A stretch of 64,000 nt of DNA from Arthrobacter sp. MAHUQ-56. GTDB taxonomy: Bacteria; Actinomycetota; Actinomycetes; Actinomycetales; Micrococcaceae. Below are positions 25,764-35,106 of this stretch, one piece after another. Every line of letters begins with the position of its first letter. The first letter of the stretch is position 1. The notes under the pieces were generated by a model. The model saw only the letters and a list, made by a program, of their open reading frames with translations. It was not told the DNA's origin and ran no database searches. The position numbers and the translations under genes are program-made. The stretch spans positions 183,932-247,931 of the forward strand of contig NZ_JAIFZQ010000026.1 in the NCBI RefSeq assembly GCF_019710585.1, read 5' to 3'.

Positions 25764-28700
25764 ATGACCCAAACTCTTCACACTCCCAGCTGGTCCGAAC
25801 CGGATCAGCCTGAGACTGCATTGTCGCCGTTCAAGCGCTTCGCGGCCTTGCCGGAGGCTGCCGGGCTGTACAACCCGGAGCAGGAGAAGGACGCCTGCGG
25901 CCTGGCGATCATCGCCACCCTGCGCGGCGAACCCGGGTACGACATCGTCGACGCCGCACTAACCGCGCTGCGCAACCTTGAGCACCGCGGCGCCGTGGGC
26001 GCCGACGAGGGAACGGGCGACGGCGCCGGCCTCCTCATGCAGATCCCGGACGAGTTCTTCCGCGCTGTCACCGAATTCGAGCTGCCCGCTCCCGGCCAGT
26101 ACGTGGCCGGCACCGCGTTCCTCCCCGCCGAGCAGCGCGAAGCCGACGCTGCGAAGGCCGGCATCGAGGGCCTGGCGGCAGACGAGGGCCTGAAGGTCCT
26201 CGGCTGGCGTGAGGTGCCCGTCGTTGCCGACCTCGTTGGTGCCATGGCGCGTGCCTGCATGCCGTACTTCTCCCAGCCCTTCCTGGCATCCGCCAACGGC
26301 GAGGAACTGGACCGCAACGAACTGGACTCCCGCGCCTGGCGTATCCGGAAGCGCGCCCAGAACAAGTACGGCGTCTACTTCCCGTCGCTGTCCTCCCGGA
26401 CCATCGTCTACAAGGGCATGCTCACCACCGCCCAGCTGGAGCCGTTCTACCCGGACCTCTCGGACAAGCGGTTCAAGACCAAGCTGGCGATCGTCCACTC
26501 GCGCTTCTCCACCAACACCTTCCCGTCCTGGCCGCTGGCGCAGCCGTTCCGGACCATCGCCCACAACGGTGAGATCAACACCGTCAAGGGCAACCGGAAC
26601 TGGATGCGTGCCCGCCAGTCCCAGCTGGCGAACCCGCTGCTGGGTGACTCGCCGGAAGAGCTGTACCCCATCTGCACCCCCGGTGCATCGGACTCCGCGT
26701 CCTTCGACGAGGTTGCCGAACTCCTCTGGCTGTCCGGCCGCCCCATCACGCACTCGATCATGATGATGATCCCCGAGGCCTGGGAAAACCACGCCACGAT
26801 GGACCCTGCACGGCGTGCGTTCTACGAGTACCACTCGCTGCTGATGGAACCCTGGGACGGTCCTGCGGCCGTATCGTTCACCGACGGCAACCTCGTGGGT
26901 GCCACCCTTGACCGCAACGGCCTGCGCCCGGGCCGGTTCTGGATCACCGAGGACGGCCTCATTGTGTTCGCCTCCGAGGTGGGCGTCATCGACGTCGAAC
27001 CCTCCAAGGTGGTCAAGAAGGGCCGCGTGTCCCCGGGCAAGATGTTCCTGGTGGACACCGAGGCCGGCCGCATCATCGACGACGAAGAGGTCAAGGCCGA
27101 AGTCGCCGCGGCCAACCCGTGGGCCGAGTGGGTCAAGGACAACCTGATCGACCTCAACGACCTGCCCGAACGTGAGCACGTGGTCCACACCGCCGCGTCC
27201 GTCAACATCCGCCAGCGGACCTTCGGCTACACCACCGAGGAACTGAAGATCCTGCTCGGCCCGATGGCCCGCACCGGTGCCGAGCCGCTCGGCGCCATGG
27301 GCTCCGATACCCCGGTGGCCGTGCTGTCCAAGCGCCCGCGCCTGCTCTTCGACTACTTCGTGCAGTCCTTCGCGCAGGTCACCAACCCGCCGCTGGACGC
27401 CATCCGCGAAGAGCTGGTCACGTCGCTGACCTGCGCCATCGGACCCAACGGCAACCTGCTGGACACCAAGCAGGTCCGCCAGCCCCAGGTCCAGCTGCCG
27501 TTCCCGGTGATCAACAACGACCAGCTCGCCAAGATCGCCAACATCGAGGACGCCGACGGCAACCGCGTGGCCATGAAGGTCCGCGGCCTGTACCGCCCCG
27601 AAGGCGGCGAGAACGCCCTGCGCGCCCGGCTCACGGAGATCTGCGAGCAGGTTTCCGGTGCCATCAACCGCGGCGTGCAGTACATCGTGCTGTCCGACCG
27701 CGACTCGAACGCCCAGTGGGCGCCCATCCCGTCGCTGCTGCTGGTCAGCGCCGTGCACCACCACCTGCTGCGCAGCGCCAACCGCACCAAGACCGCCCTG
27801 GTGGTCGAGGCCGGCGACGTCCGCGAGACACACCACGTGGCGGTCCTGATCGGCTACGGCGCGTCCGCCGTCAACCCGTACCTGGCCATGGAGTCCGTGG
27901 AACAGCTCATCGCTGCCGGCGACGTCACGGGCGTCACCCCGCAGGATGGCGTCTACAACCTGATCAAGGGCCTCGGCAAGGGTGTCCTGAAGATCATGTC
28001 CAAGATGGGCATCTCCACGGTTGCCTCCTACACCGGTGCGCAGACCTTCGAAGCTCTGGGCCTGGGCCAGGAACTGGTGGACGAATTCTTCGCCGGCACC
28101 CACTCCCAGCTGGGCGGCGTGGGCCTTGACGTGATCGCGGCCGAGGTCTCGGCACGCCACCAGATGGCCTACCCCGAGGGCGGCATCGAGCAGCCGCACC
28201 GCCCCCTGCTGGGCGGGGGCGAGTACCAGTGGCGCCGCGACGGCGAGCCGCACCTGTTCAACCCGGAGACCGTCTTCCGGCTGCAGCACGCCACGCGTGA
28301 GCGCCGCTACGACATCTTCAAGGCCTACACCAAGGGCGTGGACGACCAGTCCACCAACCTGATGACCCTTCGCGGCCTGCTGAAGTTCAAGAACGAGCGC
28401 CCCTCCGTGCCCCTTGAGGAAGTGGAGCCCGTCTCCAGCATCGTCAAGCGGTTCTCCACCGGCGCGATGAGCTACGGCTCCATTTCGCAGGAGGCCCACG
28501 AGACGCTGGCCATCGCCATGAACCAGTTGGGCGGCAAATCCAACACCGGCGAAGGCGGCGAGGACGTCGAGCGCCTGCTCGACCCCAAGCGCCGCTCAGC
28601 CGTGAAGCAGATCGCGTCCGGTCGCTTCGGTGTGACCAGCCTGTACCTGACCAACGCCGACGACATCCAGATCAAGATGGCGCAGGGTGCCAAGCCCGGC

Positions 28701-30377
28701 GAAGGCGGCCAGCTGATGGCGCAGAAGGTCTACCCGTGGGTTGCCCGCACGCGGCACTCGACCCCCGGCGTCGGACTCATCTCCCCGCCCCCGCACCACG
28801 ACATCTACTCCATCGAGGACCTCGCGCAGCTCATCTACGATGCCAAGCGCGCCAACCCCTCGGCACGGGTGCACGTGAAGCTTGTCTCGGAAGTCGGGAT
28901 CGGCACCGTGGCGTCCGGCGTGACCAAGGCGAAGGCCGACGTCGTACTTGTCTCCGGACACGACGGCGGCACCGGCGCCTCGCCGCTGAACTCGCTCAAG
29001 CACGCCGGTGTTCCCTGGGAGCTCGGCCTGGCCGAGACGCAGCAGACGCTGATGCTCAACGGCCTGCGCGACCGCGTGGTGGTGCAGGTGGACGGCCAGC
29101 TCAAGACCGGCCGTGACGTGGTCATCGCCGCGCTGCTGGGCGGCGAGGAATTCGGCTTCGCCACCGCTCCGCTGGTGGTGGAAGGCTGCATCATGATGCG
29201 CGTCTGCCACCTGGACACCTGCCCTGTGGGTGTCGCCACCCAGAACCCTGAGCTGCGCGCCCGGTTCAGCGGCAAGCCGGAGTTCGTGGTCAACTTCTTC
29301 GAGTTCCTGGCCGAGGAAGTCCGCGAAATCCTTGCTGAGCTTGGCTTCCGCAGCCTTGAGGAGGCCATCGGCCACGCCGAGGTGCTGGACACCCGCGACG
29401 CCGTGGACCACTGGAAGGCCGACGGCCTGGACCTGGACCCGATCCTGCACGGCCTGGAGTTCGACGACGACGCGCCGCTGCGCAACATGACCGGCCAGAA
29501 CCACGAGCTGGACAAGCACTTCGACCAGCGGCTGATCACCATGGCCACCGAAGCGCTGACGGACCGCAGCCCGGTGAAGATCACCGTGGACGTCATCAAC
29601 ACCGACCGTTCGGTGGGGACGATGCTGGGCCACGTGGTGACCAAGACCTTTGGTACCGACGTGCTCGCCACCGACACGATCGACGTCACCCTGAACGGCA
29701 CCGCCGGCCAGTCCTTGGGCGCCTTCCTGCCCGCGGGTATCACGCTGCGGCTGTTCGGCGACTCGAACGACTACGTGGGCAAAGGCCTCTCCGGCGGCCG
29801 CATCATCGTCCGCCCGGACCGCACCAACGTCTTCAAGGCGGAGACCAACGTCATCGCCGGCAACGTGATCGGCTACGGCGCCACCAGCGGCGAGCTGTTC
29901 CTGCGCGGCCAGGTGGGGGAGCGGTTCCTGGTCCGGAACTCCGGTGCCACGGCCGTCGTCGAAGGCATCGGCGATCACGGCTGCGAGTACATGACCGGGG
30001 GCCAAACCCTGATCATCGGACGCACCGGGCGCAACTTCGGTGCCGGCATGTCCGGCGGCACCGCCTACGTCCTGGACCTGCGGACCACCCGCGTCAACAA
30101 GCAGGCCCTTGAGTCCGGCGAGCTGCAGCTCCGCGAGCTGGACGCCGAGGACCGCGACATCGTCCACGGCCTGCTGGTCAAGCACGTGGAAGAAACTGAC
30201 TCCCAGCTGGCAGCCCGCCTCCTCGAGAACTTCGATGACACCGCTGCCCGCATCACCAAGGTGCTGCCGCGCGATTACGCGGCCGTGCTGCAAACCCGTC
30301 TCGACGCCATCGAAGAGGGCCTTGACCCCGACGGCGAAGAAGTATGGTCTCGAATCCTGGAGGTTACCGGTGGCTGA
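25764..30377 (+). CDS. gltB: glutamate synthase large subunit
   Basis: 1537 residues. The class-II amidotransferase nucleophile is Cys45 in EKDACGLAII, so a propeptide of 44 residues must be removed. The central domain, the FMN-binding synthase domain with GEGGEDVERL and GGTGASPLNSLKHAG, the 3Fe-4S motif CHLDTCPVGVATQ and the C-terminal GXGXG repeats (GATSGELFLRG) follow in order. It makes glutamate from 2-oxoglutarate and glutamine with GltD. I chose the ATG at 25764 with AGGAGGA upstream. Confidence 0.97.
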   Translation: MTQTLHTPSWSEPDQPETALSPFKRFAALPEAAGLYNPEQEKDACGLAIIATLRGEPGYDIVDAALTALRNLEHRGAVGADEGTGDGAGLLMQIPDEFFRAVTEFELPAPGQYVAGTAFLPAEQREADAAKAGIEGLAADEGLKVLGWREVPVVADLVGAMARACMPYFSQPFLASANGEELDRNELDSRAWRIRKRAQNKYGVYFPSLSSRTIVYKGMLTTAQLEPFYPDLSDKRFKTKLAIVHSRFSTNTFPSWPLAQPFRTIAHNGEINTVKGNRNWMRARQSQLANPLLGDSPEELYPICTPGASDSASFDEVAELLWLSGRPITHSIMMMIPEAWENHATMDPARRAFYEYHSLLMEPWDGPAAVSFTDGNLVGATLDRNGLRPGRFWITEDGLIVFASEVGVIDVEPSKVVKKGRVSPGKMFLVDTEAGRIIDDEEVKAEVAAANPWAEWVKDNLIDLNDLPEREHVVHTAASVNIRQRTFGYTTEELKILLGPMARTGAEPLGAMGSDTPVAVLSKRPRLLFDYFVQSFAQVTNPPLDAIREELVTSLTCAIGPNGNLLDTKQVRQPQVQLPFPVINNDQLAKIANIEDADGNRVAMKVRGLYRPEGGENALRARLTEICEQVSGAINRGVQYIVLSDRDSNAQWAPIPSLLLVSAVHHHLLRSANRTKTALVVEAGDVRETHHVAVLIGYGASAVNPYLAMESVEQLIAAGDVTGVTPQDGVYNLIKGLGKGVLKIMSKMGISTVASYTGAQTFEALGLGQELVDEFFAGTHSQLGGVGLDVIAAEVSARHQMAYPEGGIEQPHRPLLGGGEYQWRRDGEPHLFNPETVFRLQHATRERRYDIFKAYTKGVDDQSTNLMTLRGLLKFKNERPSVPLEEVEPVSSIVKRFSTGAMSYGSISQEAHETLAIAMNQLGGKSNTGEGGEDVERLLDPKRRSAVKQIASGRFGVTSLYLTNADDIQIKMAQGAKPGEGGQLMAQKVYPWVARTRHSTPGVGLISPPPHHDIYSIEDLAQLIYDAKRANPSARVHVKLVSEVGIGTVASGVTKAKADVVLVSGHDGGTGASPLNSLKHAGVPWELGLAETQQTLMLNGLRDRVVVQVDGQLKTGRDVVIAALLGGEEFGFATAPLVVEGCIMMRVCHLDTCPVGVATQNPELRARFSGKPEFVVNFFEFLAEEVREILAELGFRSLEEAIGHAEVLDTRDAVDHWKADGLDLDPILHGLEFDDDAPLRNMTGQNHELDKHFDQRLITMATEALTDRSPVKITVDVINTDRSVGTMLGHVVTKTFGTDVLATDTIDVTLNGTAGQSLGAFLPAGITLRLFGDSNDYVGKGLSGGRIIVRPDRTNVFKAETNVIAGNVIGYGATSGELFLRGQVGERFLVRNSGATAVVEGIGDHGCEYMTGGQTLIIGRTGRNFGAGMSGGTAYVLDLRTTRVNKQALESGELQLRELDAEDRDIVHGLLVKHVEETDSQLAARLLENFDDTAARITKVLPRDYAAVLQTRLDAIEEGLDPDGEEVWSRILEVTGG

Positions 30378-31827
30378 TCCACGCGGATTTCTGAAAGTAC
30401 GCCAGCGTGAAACCCAGCCGCGCCGTCCTGTTCCCGTCCGCATCATGGACTGGAAAGAGGTCTACGAGGCACAGGAAAAGGGCACGCTGAAGGCCCAGGC
30501 CGGGCGCTGCATGGACTGCGGCATCCCGTTCTGCCACCAGGGCTGCCCGCTGGGCAACCTCATTCCCGAGTGGAACGACCTCATGTGGCGGGACAAGGGC
30601 GACGAAGCGATCGAGCGCCTGCACGCCACCAACAACTTCCCGGAGTTCACCGGCCGGCTGTGCCCCGCGCCGTGTGAGGCCTCCTGCGTGCTGGGGATCA
30701 ACCAGCCTGCGGTCACGATCAAGCAGGTGGAAGTCTCCATCATCGATGAGGCTTGGGACAACGGCTGGGTCAACCCGCTGCCGCCTGCCCGCCTGACGGG
30801 CAAGACGGTTGCCGTGGTTGGTTCCGGGCCTGCCGGCCTGGCGGTGGCCCAGCAGCTGACCCGCGTGGGCCACACCGTCGCGGTGTACGAGCGCGACGAC
30901 AAGATCGGCGGCCTGCTGCGGTACGGCATCCCCGACTTCAAGATGGAAAAAGAGCAGGTTGACCGCCGTGTCGAGCAGATGAAGGCGGAAGGCACCCGCT
31001 TCCGGACCGGCGTTGCCGTGGGCACGGACGTCACCTGGGAGCAGCTGCGCCGGCGCTACGACGCCGTCGTGGTGTGCACCGGCGCCACCGTTCCGCGGGA
31101 CCTGCCCATCCCGGGACGTGACCTGGACGGCGTCCACTTCGCCATGGACTACCTCGTGCCCGCCAACCGCGCGGTGGCGGGGGAAACGATCGAGAACCAG
31201 ATCCACGCCCAGGGCAAGCACGTGGTGATCCTTGGTGGCGGCGACACTGGGGCCGACTGCCTCGGCACCGCCCACCGCCACGGCGCAGCGTCCGTCACCA
31301 CCCTGGCCATCGGAAAGCAGCCGCCCGTGGAGCGCGCCAGCCACCAGCCGTGGCCGATGTTCCCCAACCTCTTCGAGGTAGCCAGCGCCCACGAGGAAGG
31401 TGGCGAACGCACCTACCTCGCCTCCACCGTGGAGTTCGTCGGTGAAAACGGCAAGCTGACCGGCGTAAAGGTAGCTGAGACCGAGTTCGTCGACGGCAAG
31501 CGCCTCCCGAAGGCCGGCACCGAGCGGATCATCCCCGCCGACCTGGTGTTCCTGTCGCTGGGCTTCACCGGAGCCGAGCCCGCGGGCATCACCGAGCAGG
31601 TGCACGCCGAATTCGATGGCCGCGGCAACGTTGCGCGCGACGGCTACTACATGACCAACACCGAAGGTGTCTTCGTGGCCGGCGACGCCGGCCGTGGGCA
31701 GTCCCTGATCGTGTGGGCCATCGCCGAGGGACGTGCCGCTGCGGCCGCCGTCGACAAGTACCTGATGGGGAGCACCATCCTGCCCGCGCCGGTGGCGCCG
31801 ACGGACCGCGCCATCGCCGTCCTCTAG
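30370..31827 (+). CDS. gltD: glutamate synthase small subunit
   Basis: 485 residues. The N-terminal cysteines Cys47, Cys50, Cys55 and Cys59 and a second set in CPAPCEASCVLG bind 4Fe-4S clusters. FAD binds at VVGSGPAGLAVAQQL and NADPH at ILGGGDTGADCLG. It passes electrons from NADPH to GltB. The GTG start lies 8 bp inside the end of gltB, ensuring coupling. Confidence 0.97.
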   Translation: MADPRGFLKVRQRETQPRRPVPVRIMDWKEVYEAQEKGTLKAQAGRCMDCGIPFCHQGCPLGNLIPEWNDLMWRDKGDEAIERLHATNNFPEFTGRLCPAPCEASCVLGINQPAVTIKQVEVSIIDEAWDNGWVNPLPPARLTGKTVAVVGSGPAGLAVAQQLTRVGHTVAVYERDDKIGGLLRYGIPDFKMEKEQVDRRVEQMKAEGTRFRTGVAVGTDVTWEQLRRRYDAVVVCTGATVPRDLPIPGRDLDGVHFAMDYLVPANRAVAGETIENQIHAQGKHVVILGGGDTGADCLGTAHRHGAASVTTLAIGKQPPVERASHQPWPMFPNLFEVASAHEEGGERTYLASTVEFVGENGKLTGVKVAETEFVDGKRLPKAGTERIIPADLVFLSLGFTGAEPAGITEQVHAEFDGRGNVARDGYYMTNTEGVFVAGDAGRGQSLIVWAIAEGRAAAAAVDKYLMGSTILPAPVAPTDRAIAVL

Positions 31828-31891
31828 GGATGCACCGAGGGTTCACCTCTTCGACAACTTAACCAATGCAAGTGACCAATAGGGTAGGTAT

Positions 31892-33382
31892 ATGAGACGC
31901 GCAAAAATTGTGGCTACGTTTGGCCCGGCTATTGCCAGCTACGAAAACACCCTCGCGGTGCTCGAAGCCGGCGTCGACGTCGCCCGCATGAACATGAGCC
32001 ACGGCGACTACACCGTGCATGACAACACCTACGAGAACGTCCGCAAGGCCGCGTCCGACCTTGGAAAGGCCGTCGCCATCATGGCGGACCTGCAGGGTCC
32101 CAAGATCCGCCTGGGCCGCTTCGTTGACGGGCCGCACGCCCTGGCCGTGGGTGACATCTTCACCATCACCACCGAGGACGTTCCCGGCACCCAGGAGATC
32201 TGCTCCACCACCCTGAAGAGCCTCACCGAGGACGTCAGAGTGGGGGACGCGCTGCTGATCGACGACGGCAAGGTGGCACTGCGCGCCATCGAGGTCGACG
32301 ACGTCAAGGTCGTCGCCGAGGTGACCGTGGGCGGCATGGTGTCCAACAACAAGGGCATCAACCTTCCCGGAGTGGCCGTCAACGTTCCCGCGCTGAGCGA
32401 GAAGGATGAGGACGACCTCCGCTGGGCGATGCGCCGCGGCGTGGACCTGGTGGCGCTCTCGTTCGTCCGCGACGCCACCGACATCACCCGCGTGCACGAG
32501 ATCATGGATGAAGAAGGCCGCCGCGTGCCGGTCATCGCCAAGATCGAAAAGCCCCAGGCAGTGGACCAGCTCCCCGAGATCATCGACGCGTTCGATGCCA
32601 TCATGGTGGCCCGTGGCGACCTCGGCGTGGAGCTGCCGCTGGAGGAAGTGCCGATCGTCCAGAAGCGCGCCATCGAACTGGCCCGCCGCTGGGCCAAGCC
32701 GGTGATCGTCGCCACCCAGGTGCTTGAATCCATGATCGACAACCCGCGCCCGACGCGCGCGGAGGCCTCGGACTGCGCCAACGCTGTGCTCGATGGTGCT
32801 GACGCAGTCATGCTGTCCGGCGAGACCAGCGTGGGCAAGTACCCGATCGACACGGTCAAGACCATGGCCCGGATCATCGAGTCCACCGAGGTCCACGGCC
32901 TCGAGCGCGTCCCCCCGCTCGGGACGAAGCCCAAGACCCGTGGTGGCGCCATTACCCGTGCCGCCGTCGAAATCGCAGACCAGCTGGACGCCAAGTACAT
33001 CTGTGCGTTCACCCAGTCCGGCGACTCCGCACGCCGCCTGTCCCGCCTGCGGCCCATCAAGCCGGTCTTCGCTTTCACCCCGGTGGAGCAGGTCTGGAAC
33101 CAGCTGGCGCTGACCTGGGGCATCCAGCCGGTGCTGGTGCAGATGGTGGACCACACCGACGCCATGACCGCGCAGGTTGACCGCAGCCTCGAGGAAATGG
33201 GACTCGTTGAGGATGGCGACCTGGTGGTTATCGCCGCCGGTTCCCCTCCCGGAAAGGCCGGTTCCACCAACTCGCTGAAGGTGCACAAGGTGGGCGACCT
33301 CGCCGACTCCACGCGCGGCGGGGAAATCGGCAGCAACCGCGAAAAGCTCGGCCCCTGGCCGGAAAAGAAGAAGAAAGCCTAG
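31892..33382 (+). CDS. pyk: pyruvate kinase
   Basis: 496 residues with the barrel motif ARMNMSHGDY, the catalytic segment VIAKIEKPQAVDQ, AIMVARGDLGVELP and TQVLESM. The C-terminal allosteric domain starts near residue 355. It makes pyruvate and ATP from phosphoenolpyruvate. A ribosome site AGGGTAGG precedes the ATG, 64 bp after gltD. Confidence 0.97.
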   Translation: MRRAKIVATFGPAIASYENTLAVLEAGVDVARMNMSHGDYTVHDNTYENVRKAASDLGKAVAIMADLQGPKIRLGRFVDGPHALAVGDIFTITTEDVPGTQEICSTTLKSLTEDVRVGDALLIDDGKVALRAIEVDDVKVVAEVTVGGMVSNNKGINLPGVAVNVPALSEKDEDDLRWAMRRGVDLVALSFVRDATDITRVHEIMDEEGRRVPVIAKIEKPQAVDQLPEIIDAFDAIMVARGDLGVELPLEEVPIVQKRAIELARRWAKPVIVATQVLESMIDNPRPTRAEASDCANAVLDGADAVMLSGETSVGKYPIDTVKTMARIIESTEVHGLERVPPLGTKPKTRGGAITRAAVEIADQLDAKYICAFTQSGDSARRLSRLRPIKPVFAFTPVEQVWNQLALTWGIQPVLVQMVDHTDAMTAQVDRSLEEMGLVEDGDLVVIAAGSPPGKAGSTNSLKVHKVGDLADSTRGGEIGSNREKLGPWPEKKKKA

Positions 33383-33394
33383 CTTTCACCTACG

Positions 33395-33427
33395 AAAAGG
33401 ACCCCTGCCGGCGGCAGGGGTCCTTTT
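33395..33427 (+). terminator. bidirectional terminator after pyk
   Basis: A perfect 15-bp stem (AAAAGGACCCCTGCC and its complement) with a 3-nt loop ends in a T run. It lies between pyk and the convergent ANTAR regulator gene. Confidence 0.95.
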
Positions 33428-33512
33428 TCGCTGTGGTGCTTTTCTGTCCGGTGACCTGACCGTGCGCGGCTGGGCCCGTCGTCGTAATCTTCCCGGGCCC
33501 AGCCAGCCGGCG

Positions 33513-34118
33513 CTAGTTGACCTGGTTGATGATGGTCTCGGCGACCTCGCGCATGCTGAGGCGGCGGTCCATGGAGGTCTTCTGGATCCAGCGGAAAGCT
33601 TCCGGTTCCGTCAGGCCCATCTTGGTGGTCAGCAGGCTCTTGGCGCGTTCCACCAGCTTGCGGGTGGCGAACTGCTCCTGGAGGTCGGAGACTTCGCTTT
33701 CCAGCGCCTTGATTTCCTCGTGGCGGGAGAGCGCGATCTCCAGTGCCGGGATCAGGTCCGCGGGCGTGAACGGCTTGACGACATAGGCCATGGCGCCGGC
33801 ATCGCGGGCGCGCTCCACGAGTTCCTTCTGGCTGAAGGCGGTCAGCAGCACCACGGGGGCGATGCGGGCCTTGACGATCTTCTCGGCGGCGGAAATGCCG
33901 TCCATGACGGGCATCTTGACGTCCATCAGGACCAGGTCCGGCTTCAATTCCTCAGCCAGCTGGACGGCCTTCTCGCCGTTGTCCGCCTCGCCCACAACCT
34001 CATAACCCTCGCCCCGCAGGATTTCGATGATGTCGAGGCGGATGAGGGTTTCATCCTCTGCCACAATGACGCGGCGCGCCGGCTGGGACGTGGGCTTTGA
34101 CTCCGTCTGTTCAGTCAC
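33513..34118 (-). CDS. pdtaR: PdtaR-type response regulator with ANTAR RNA-binding domain
   Basis: 201 residues. Receiver domain (about 15-130): acidic pair in VAEDE, phospho-acceptor Asp66 in VLMDVKMP, Thr93 and Lys115 (VVKPF). The ANTAR domain (about 140-197) has AKSLLTTKMGLTEPEAFRWIQKTSMD. In mycobacteria the homologue antiterminates transcription by binding paired RNA hairpins. The start is GTG with AAGGAGA upstream. pyk, this gene and then polA form a conserved actinobacterial order; polA is not next here. Confidence 0.93.
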   Translation of the reverse strand: MTEQTESKPTSQPARRVIVAEDETLIRLDIIEILRGEGYEVVGEADNGEKAVQLAEELKPDLVLMDVKMPVMDGISAAEKIVKARIAPVVLLTAFSQKELVERARDAGAMAYVVKPFTPADLIPALEIALSRHEEIKALESEVSDLQEQFATRKLVERAKSLLTTKMGLTEPEAFRWIQKTSMDRRLSMREVAETIINQVN

Positions 34119-34322
34119 GGGATCTCCTTGAAAAGGTACGGCGGGACATCACTATCTTAGGTGCCACCGCGGCTGTACTTGGCTTGCAGGGGTTCGGTTG
34201 CGGCGACGGCGGCGCGATTCTGGAATTCAGCCTATCTGCATGTAGAGTAATTCCGCGTACGTGAAGCGATCGCGTTGCTCACAGTCAGCTGTGGGCGTAG
34301 CGTTTTGCTCCATGTATTCCGC

Positions 34323-34404
34323 GCCCGAGTGGCGGAATTGGCAGACGCGCCGCACTCAAAATGCGGTATCGAAAGGTGTGTGGGTTCGAGTCCCACCTCG
34401 GGCA
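34323..34404 (+). tRNA. tRNA-Leu(CAA)
   Basis: Acceptor GCCCGAG/CTCGGGC, a variable arm typical of class-II tRNA, anticodon loop CTCAAAA giving CAA, T-loop GTTCGAGTC and discriminator A. CCA is not encoded. A terminator-like hairpin TCCCCT/AGGGGA with ATTTT follows at 34412-34434. Its final bases are duplicated at 62057-62078. Confidence 0.95.
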
Positions 34405-34790
34405 CGGCGTATCCCCTCGTCAGGGGACGATTTTGCTTTGACGTGTTGACAAGGCTTCCGGTCGCGTCATTTGACGAGTTGGTCGTGGGCTGTAGCCTGG
34501 CCGCCGCGGTGGCCTGTTCAGGGGTGTGGGGTGGCGGGCTCAAGTCCCTGACTGGTGGGCCTTCCGCCTGTGGTGGGCTTGGTTTATGCGGTTCCTCGTA
34601 ACGGTTGTCTCGGGTTGGTCTGGAGTGGCCAACACCTGTTCATGGTTCCGGGCTGGCGTTACAACATGACTTTCCGATTCTGGGTGCGACCCGTACTTGG
34701 ACCCCGCCTCCCTGCCTAAACCGGACCTGGAGTGCGCCGTTTGTCCTGCCAAAGGGGGTGTGGACACTGTCAACACTTATGTCTGCTTTA
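34384..34790 (+). repeat. tRNA-Leu 3' end plus downstream non-coding repeat, copy A
   Basis: The first 22 bp (T-arm 3' half and acceptor of tRNA-Leu) are identical to 62057-62078. The next ~385 bp align collinearly, with many substitutions, to the sequence after that site; shared blocks include TGTGGGGTGGCGGGCTC, GGCCTTCCGCCTG and GTTTGTCCTGCC. No convincing reading frame is shared by the copies. The remaining 34791-35106, up to the end of acs, shows no gene either. Confidence 0.8.
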
Positions 34791-35106
34791 AGGGCGTTCA
34801 GTGGCGGCTAGGAGCGGGAAGGTTTCAGGAGGGGCAAGTAGTGCTCTAGCTGCGCCGTGGGGAATGGCCCAGCGATGACCCAGACCATAAGCCGAACAGC
34901 GAACCACGTGGCTTCTGGTCGTCCGAAAATCGCGGGGGAGCGCGGAACCAGGACCTACAGAAGCGCATGCGCCCCTGACACCCTGGATGTTTTGGGGTGC
35001 TACCCACGGTGCTCTGACCAAGTTGACCGTATGCTGCCATTTAGCGCGTAATCAGAAGGGTGGGATTTCGACCCGGGGTGTGAGCTAGTCATCCAGGGCT
35101 TGGCGC

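Noticed and set aside
23199..30446. Several 600-850 codon minus-strand frames opposite trpA, lgt, gltB and gltD
   Set aside because: All lie opposite genes with complete active-site motifs and are typical GC-driven shadow frames.
34540..34776. 78-codon minus-strand open frame in the tRNA-Leu downstream repeat
   Set aside because: The corresponding frame is not kept in the diverged copy at 62 kb apart from a few residues, and it has no ribosome site.
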